Shown: positions 57,601 to 64,000 of the stretch, one piece after another | How the letters are laid out: each line of letters begins with the position of its first letter | Position numbering within the stretch: the stretch's first letter is position 1 | Assembly: GCA_020736575.1 (NCBI GenBank) | Contig: JAGPYM010000027.1 | Span: 124,001-188,000 of the forward strand | DNA length: 64,000 nt | Origin: Thelonectria olida | Taxonomy: Eukaryota; Ascomycota; Sordariomycetes; Hypocreales; Nectriaceae | Reading direction: 5' to 3' | Notes under the pieces: model-generated | What the model saw: the letters and a program-made list of their open reading frames with translations, nothing else | What the model was told of the DNA's origin: nothing | The model's database searches: none | Program-made: the position numbers and the translations under genes

Positions 57601-59334
57601 GAGGCTCTCCAAGGCCATGGCTGGGTTATCCCCATTGAACGCCAGGTCGAGCGCTGTGGAGCCATCTGTGGTTTGAGCCGCAACGTCGCGATCACTCATG
57701 TGTTCGAGAATCAGGTCAATCCTCGAACGATCGCCACACATAGCCGCAAGATGGAGTGCTGTCAGCTGTTCCTTTGTCTTAGCCCCCGGATCAGCCTTGT
57801 GAGCAAGCAGAAGCTTAACCACGGCAGCGTGTCGGCCCGACCTGAAAACGGCCATTCCCTTCTCATCAACTTCAAGGTCGTCAGGCCCCAACGCTTCCGG
57901 ATCCGCTTGAAAGAATTGGTTTTCCCTCGCCTGGCTGGCGAGATGGAGCGGTGTTATGCCGTCACGGTCCTTCGCATCTACTTCGGCTCCCTCTGCAAGC
58001 AGAAGACTGACAATCTTCTCATTGCCCTGTTTGCTCGCTAGATGCAAAGCTTGGCGTCCTCTGGTGTTTTGGACATCTATTTTCGCCTTGTGTGATAAAA
58101 GAAGTGAAGCAATCTTGCTGTGGCCCTGGTTGCTGGCTGTGTGCAGAGCTGTGCCCCCGAGAGGGTCCTGATGGTCAATGTCAAGTTCCTTTCGCTGAAG
58201 CAGGGCTTCAACGATCTCTCGGCAACGCCAATTAGTTGCAGATATAAGTGCCGTTGAATCGGACCTTGCTGAGCTGGTGTTGCAATCTGCGCCCGCAATG
58301 AGCAAAAGCTTCACCCCAGCGACAAATCCATTCACACTTGCATGCATGAGGGGGGTGCGTCCCGATTCATCGCGCTTTTCCAGTTGCAGATCTTGGTCAT
58401 TCGATCGACGAAGCAGCTCTTCCAAAACACCCTCATGTTGCTGTTGGGTTGCCACCATCAGTGGTGTCCGCCCTTCGTGATCCACGATACCCAGTCCCGC
58501 GCCTGCTTCCAGCAGGTCTTTCACAATGCTTCTGTGGCCACGATTGGCAGCGGCATGAAGTGCTGTCCAGCCAGTCGTTTGACTAGTAACATTGAGGGTT
58601 TCAAGACTTGGTACCCCTTTGCTCAAAAGTCTTTTCACCACGTCTCCGTGCCCATTTATGCTTGCCAGCATCAATGGAATCCGTCCCGTTCCGTCCTTAG
58701 TTTGGGAGCTGGCGCCGTTCTCGAGCAGCAGATCGACAGTCTCGAGCTGCCCTCCAAAGCACGCAAGATGGAGTGGAGTGGCCCCGTGCCGTTCTTTGGC
58801 TTCGATTTCCGCATTCTTTTTTAGAAGCAGTTGGGCGAGTTTTGCGTGTCCGAACTGGGAGGCTTTATGTAAGGCATGGTTTCCGTAATCATCTGCTGCC
58901 AGTACGTTGGCCCCTTTCTCCAGTAACAATGTAGCAGCTTGCAACAGTCCTCGTCTGGCAGCAATATGGAGAGCGGTCTGTCCCTGGTGGTCGATGGAAT
59001 CAATGTATCTTTCGTGCAATCTCCCTAGTTCCCAGCGGAAGATCTGGATATCTGCTTGGTTCATGCGATGCGATTCTTCTCCCATTTCCCAGAGAAGGTC
59101 ATGAATGGCCGATATTGCTCCCCCAACGGTCTTTTCGTTGCTCCTAAGAGTTGTGGAATGTGTCTCGCTAGGTTCAGGTGAGTCAGTGACCCCATGACCA
59201 ATGAACTGGCGCCCGTTCATATTGCCTAGACTGGCCAGTTTGGACCCGTCTGCCTCAGTGTTCGCGCTGTTGTCGAGTACTGCCGGCGTTCTTGCAGATC
59301 TCCCGAACTCATCCTTAACCGTCGCTTCAGACAT
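54623..59334 (-). CDS. Ankyrin-repeat protein with C-terminal CorA-like membrane domain
   Basis: Eight exons: 59334-56839, 56790-56443, 56388-56013, 55956-55694, 55641-55315, 55251-55099, 55037-54953, 54897-54623; 1440 residues. About thirteen ankyrin repeats occupy residues 115-600 (GQTALHIAARRG, GATPLHLACFGG and so on). A charged middle region and DUF-like segment (WTIANKWVITACPDSL, typical of fungal ankyrin/CorA-like proteins) precede a long coiled coil (NLFKQFRKEIKKRQNRI, SLQQSEIANYQATIANSQAE) and two closely spaced membrane spans (LMVFTVITILFLPMSF and VVSLVIFLPLAAYSIY). The fold is that of CorA/Mrs2 family proteins, but the GMN signature after the first span reads ALD, so magnesium transport is doubtful. 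The donor after exon 4 (GTTCGT) is weak and that border is approximate. It is convergent with the HeLo-kinase gene. Inference: a membrane-tethered scaffold or receptor. Confidence 0.82.
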
Positions 59335-60078
59335 GGTCGGCTAAAGAAAGGAAACCAGCGGTGCGATGAAAACGAGTTCTAGTTCTGCAGATGATGGCTG
59401 CTTTGTCAGTGGGATTCTGGGAGTACTCAACAACCTCCTGTGCGATTGCGAGACAGGCCGCATCTTGAGGCAATTTTTATTCCCGACCATATTTCAGCCG
59501 CACAGCCTGATTATTTCAGCCCACCTTCCCCCATGTCTCTCTTCCTATGTATCATTGGCTTGCTTACGGTCCTTGACGCCGATCTCCGCTCTTGCTTACG
59601 AGCTGAGCTGCACCTCGCCGAACTAAGCAAGCAAGCCTACGTCGGTAAGTTTGAGCTGATAGATGCCTCAAATCACTGTGCTTGGCTTACGTTGCCGGCA
59701 AGGACAGCGAGGTGCCAAAATTGCATTGGGATGTAGAGGCAGCAAAATTCCATTTACTGATTCACTAAGCGTACAAGTACTAGATTTGAGGTCATTTCAG
59801 ACTAGGTAATTACCTTGATCCTCAGGACATCGTTCAAGAGAAACTTGGAGACTGATTGTGCGGCTAAGCTTAAGCTAGTATCCATTGATGCCTCAATGCA
59901 GGGGGTTGAATAAGTATAATGTCAACATTCTTCTCAGTAAGTAAATGAGTAAAAACAATCGCTGTTGTGTTTAAAATAAATTCATTTAAATAATGTATGA
60001 CTTTGAATAACTCAATAACAAGGCTCCAGTTTCAGAAGAGATTTCTATCAGTTACAGCGCCCTAATTACACAAAAGCA
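59335..60078. other. Intergenic
   Basis: Promoter of the ankyrin/CorA-like gene and 3' flank of the GH16 gene. No gene supported. Confidence 0.4.
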
Positions 60079-61534
60079 TCATAGCCAGAGCAAAGCACAA
60101 CCAGCGATAACAAGTGGCAGAGTGCTGGCACTTGTCCGTATGACTGTACCACCGCTCTGACTTGAGCCCGAACTGCTCGAACTACTGGCGCAATCTTGGT
60201 GGAAGGACGTTGCCTTGCATGAAGTCACATCAGCCGTCTCATCGGCACTGGAGCTGGAGCTGGAGCTGGCACTCGCATCGGTGTCAGAATCACTCTCATC
60301 GCTGTGATCATTGCCCGAAGAGCTGCTTCCCGGGACAGTGTTGGATTTCGAAGACGATTTTGCTCCCTTCTTAGGATTGAGTCCTGTAGCCTGAAATGAC
60401 GAAAGAATCGTACCCTCATTTCCATCGACCACGGTATCATTGGTCCCCTTACTGCTGTTGTAGGTATAGCTCTTGCCCGAATGCGTGCCCGGCGCAGTTG
60501 TGGTGTTGTAGCATTCCATGGTAACCTCGGAGAAAGTTGCAAAGTAGTAACCGTAGTTCTCAATGTCCTCGCTATCCCAGTCAATTTCACCGCCAGCCCA
60601 AGCGATAGTGCCTGCAGCGTTGGTCGAAAGGCCGCCTGGCCAGATGGAGAGCTGGACTCTGGCCGGAGTTTGCGGGAAGTCGAAGTTTTGCGTTGTCTCG
60701 TTCCAAGTCTCGTTCTTGTATAGCGTGTTACCGAGCGTACCGTCGATATACCATTCGACGTAATCTGGAGTCCAGTGAATCTCGTAATCGTGGAAGTTGT
60801 TGAAGCTGTCGCTCATAGTGAGATTGACCTCATGCGTTGGGTCTGCCTCTTGGTCAGCGAATACGTTCATGAAAGAGGGCCGTACCGGAGTCAACCCACA
60901 CGTTGTTATACCCTGAAAGAAGTAATTGGTTTGAGCTGTTTCCAGGTCCACGCCAATGAACTCAAAGTCAATCTCATCCTTGACATCAGAGAACAGAATG
61001 AATGCAGTGACGACTCCTGCCCCACGGCTCGTCTTGAAGCGTGCCTTCACATTCCCGTACCACATATAGACTGTTGAGGATAGAACAGTGCCAGAACTAT
61101 CCGCAGGCATCGTCAACAGCGTATTGCCCTTGTAAAGAACAGGCTCTCCTGATGACATCCAATCAGCTTCAGATGAGTTTCCCAGGTAGTCGCTAATATC
61201 TGCAACGCGATCTAAGGAGTCCATGGTGAGATATCGGTTCTCGCAGACAGGAGCGGGCATGCATGAGTCGAGGGAGTAGGACATGGTAGGATCGCAACCT
61301 CCCAGGCAATAAGCACCAACACCACATTCGCCATAAGCTATGGAAAATATCGTTGATTAGTATCCTGCTCACACCATGGCCATTTATGAAGCGAGAAGAG
61401 TAATGAAGGAAAGAAAATCTCATACTCGAGCAACACGGTGTGTCCTTCGGACAATGGCTACTGGCTGAACATGTCGTTGTCGAAAGAACAAAGCCGGGGC
61501 TGAACAGCGCCACCAAAGCAAGATATCGGAACAT
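60079..61534 (-). CDS. GPI-anchored GH16 glucan-chitin transglycosylase (CRH/Utr2 type)
   Basis: Two exons: 61534-61426 and 61337-60079, 455 residues. Seen: signal peptide (MFRYLALVALFSPGFVLS), a cysteine-rich chitin-binding segment (CPKDTPCCS, YGECGVGAYCLGGCDP), a GH16 domain with the catalytic DEIDFEFIG motif (Glu158, Asp160, Glu162), WTPDYVEWYIDG and WPGG, a long Ser/Asp-rich linker, and a hydrophobic C-terminus (TLPLVIAGCALLWL) after a small-residue stretch fitting a GPI attachment site. Known: Crh1/Utr2-type enzymes cross-link chitin to beta-1,6/1,3-glucan in the cell wall. Length and domain order match the Utr2-like branch with an N-terminal chitin-binding module. The first intron has a TACTAATCAAC branch site. 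Confidence 0.92.
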
Positions 61535-64000
61535 TATAAATAGAGATTAATCCCAGCGATGGGAAAGAATGTAGAAATTGAGCCCGTGTGAAGAGACGGG
61601 TTGTGGTAACAATTAGGTGTGCTGCTGGTCGATGTCGTGATGAGAAAACGAGTCCAGAGAAGTTATCGTCACAATCTTCGTGGTATCTGCACTCAGGAGC
61701 GGCCTGGTAACAAGTAGCTTGTGATATCAGTCAAAGCATCACGTATTAGAGCGTTCAAGCCGGGATGAACAGAATTGTTGGCGCCTTCCAGGATCCCAGG
61801 GTGGCGTGTGGGCTCGAATGGACTCGAGTGCAGTGGACAACCAAGTGTAGTGACAGCTGTCTTGAAAAGAAGAGGGTGACAAAAGTCCACTTCAAATCGA
61901 TGAAAATTCTGTGGACACAGTTTGTTTGCAATGCTGCCAACGAACCCCTTTCAAACGAATGACAAAAGTGAGCTGAAGAGGTTGTACTGTTGTTCCTGAG
62001 AGAGGAGCAACTTCCGCGAGAGGATAAAGGTCAGACACATAGACGAGCAAAGGGGAGAGAAGCAAGGACGACTCAGAGTGTCCAGGTCATGGTCATATGG
62101 ATCATGGGCGCAAATCCTGGGCTGCATTATGGGTCATCGCTTATCCATGTCCCGCCTCCGTCGATGAACGATGAGGGGAGACTGAGGGGGGACGAACAGG
62201 GCATGACAAGGCACGAGACCCAGACAAGAAACTCGATGAGCTGCATCATCTAACATCAAGACCATAATTACTCGAATAGCTTCAGTGTTGGTTCACAAGA
62301 GCGCGTTAGACTGGGGGTGCAGTCCACTCTGAGACGAACCGGGAATACGGCATATTGAGGTGGGGAAGACCGCGTCATCTAAGCTGACGACGACAACGCA
62401 CGGAAAAAGAAAATCAGGGTTATGAAAAGGGAGGAACTCCCAAAAAGAGCTCGGGATGCGGATGGTTCTTGGGCTTGGCTCAAAGAAGAATAAGCAAAAG
62501 ACCATTGTGGCTTTGGTCTTCCAGGTTCGTGGTTGAAAGTGACTTCAAATATACATATGATCTGTAGTTATGTAGGTACGATGAAGACTGCACACAAACA
62601 AACAGTGGACCGATTTAGATGCAAGCAATATGTCCTTGACGAGCAACAGAACATCGGTACACTGAAATCACAGGCTAAATGTCCAGCCGGGCGGGAGGGT
62701 ATCAAATGCATACGACGTTCCTAGAGACGAATATCCACAAACGAATGGAGGAGGAAATTGCCTGATTACGCACACGCTGTGGAGGTGAAGCTGTTCAGAA
62801 GCAAGGAATAGATATGACCCATTAAATAGGGAATAATCCCGCTTATTCGTAAAGGGGTCTCATCGAGGCAGAGGACAGAGATTTTGTTTGCGATAGAGTG
62901 GTGCAACTGGCCCGGCGGTTCACATCCGACAAGTCGCGTCATGTGTTGAAGCAGAGTCGGCCACAGGTGGACACCGATATGAGTGCATGCAGCACATGCA
63001 AGAGATGGATGACGTCAGTGAGAACTGCTGGTCTGACAAGGTTAATAGATTAGATAGATTAGATCACAAGTATTGGTACGTATACAATTAGGTTGACGAA
63101 ATCAAGTTGACGACTGCGAGAACCATCTTGTCGAGGTGCTTCATGAGGTAGTTTGCCAACGAAACGACGTGATCACAACCCCATCCCAATATGAGCCTAG
63201 GCAATTTGACACTTATGTTTCCTTATCCAAAAGCAATTATCTTGATAATCTTCCGTAACTGCGTTGAGCCCGGATTTTGACTGCATAATAGGTAGGTAAG
63301 CTATGGCTCACGGTAATAGTAACGCTTCACGATGCTGGTGCGCCTCGAGACAAGCTGTTGTCTTTGTCAAAGTGGAACAACAAGCTCTGCGTATTAAAAT
63401 GCAATGAGAAAATCTTTTCCACTGTGCTAAAGCTAGGTATTAGACGTCTGCGATAATATTAGAAGGCCTTGTTTTGGATGGGAAGGTGATTTGCGTGTGC
63501 CTGTAGGGTGGCTTCGAATCATCACTCCACGGTAGGTCTGAACGTAACCCCTGATGTTGCCGGTAGGTCAACTTGAAATCTTAGGTATTATAAAGATAAG
63601 CTTTTTCCAGTTTTATTGAGCAGAGAATAGTCACAATAGGAGTTCTCAAGTGTTTTCTTTGCGCAGAACTCAGTTAAAACCTCTGCCACCAGTTGTCAAC
63701 ACCGATTTTGGTTCTTACAAAGCCTGACATTCCAGCAATGCACATGTAAGAAAGGCTTCATCTACGATAACTGGCAGTTTCAATAACAAGGCCAATGTGC
63801 TTTTTGTGATTATTGTTAGACTTGAAACTTGGGGACTGCAGAGTATCCAATGTTATGCAAGAAGATTTAGATACGATCAGAACCTGCAAGTCTATTCATG
63901 TGAAGACGTTCGCGGGTGGGACAGGTATGCGGCTGAAGAGAGGGATTGAATACATGGACGTGGTAATATATGATTACAGAGGAAGTAGTTATCACGTCTC
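61535..64000. other. Long intergenic region, no supported gene
   Basis: Upstream region of the GH16 gene and beyond. Frames reach at most 87 codons and none resembles a family. No tRNA or repeat was recognised. A long promoter suits a cell-wall gene, but much of the 2.4 kb remains unexplained. Confidence 0.45.

Noticed and set aside
54623..59334. Magnesium transporter annotation
   Set aside because: Fold resembles CorA but the GMN signature is missing, so the function is not claimed.

Overview
The window reads as nuclear DNA of a filamentous ascomycete (Pezizomycotina, probably Sordariomycetes). Genes carry short GT..AG introns of about 50-80 bp with CTAAC/CTGAC-type branch sites. The gene content is fungal: Zn2Cys6 regulator, CRH-type GH16, ACS-family MFS transporters, large NLR/STAND proteins. 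AT-rich relics show C-to-T and G-to-A decay typical of repeat-induced point mutation (RIP). No RNA gene or CRISPR was found. Gene models were assembled by joining open frames at consensus splice sites; frame was checked across every junction, but none is confirmed by transcripts.

Layout. 0.6-11 kb is metabolic and partly eroded: a divergent hexokinase-like gene, a broken serine hydrolase, a broken flavoprotein oxidoreductase, an intact SDR, a RIP-mutated Tc1/mariner relic and an intact Old Yellow Enzyme family gene. 11.8-12.0 kb is a RIP-bleached copy of the 3' end of an NLR gene that lies intact 9.6 kb away. 12.8-21.7 kb holds a SesB-like lipase (minus strand), a disordered protein and a NACHT-ankyrin NLR (plus strand). 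The lipase C-terminus and the NLR N-terminus share a glycine-punctuated, beta-prone motif, the layout expected of a fungal amyloid-signalling effector/receptor pair. 22.8-32.5 kb holds two ACS-family MFS transporters, a secreted protein of unknown function and a membrane-anchored SLC25-like carrier. 36.0-40.3 kb encodes a 1386-residue PNP-NB-ARC-TPR protein fused to a complete type I metacaspase. 41.9-46.8 kb is a Zn2Cys6 regulator divergent from an APC permease. 46.8-50.6 kb is a second NACHT-ankyrin NLR with a HeLo-like-type N-terminus, flanked by a WD40 remnant. 52.1-54.0 kb encodes a HeLo domain fused to a PAK/Ste20-type kinase. 54.6-59.3 kb is a 1440-residue ankyrin/CorA-like membrane protein. 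60.1-61.5 kb is a GPI-anchored CRH-type glucan-chitin transglycosylase.

How it fits together. Six genes between 12.8 and 59.3 kb carry architectures of fungal self/non-self recognition and regulated cell death: receptor, lipase, metacaspase, HeLo-type membrane-active domain, kinase. Together with RIP relics, pseudogenes and a swapped repeat domain they suggest a fast-evolving cell-death island. The strongest candidates for something new are the shared motif pair, the HeLo-kinase fusion (laid out like animal MLKL) and the NLR-metacaspase fusion.
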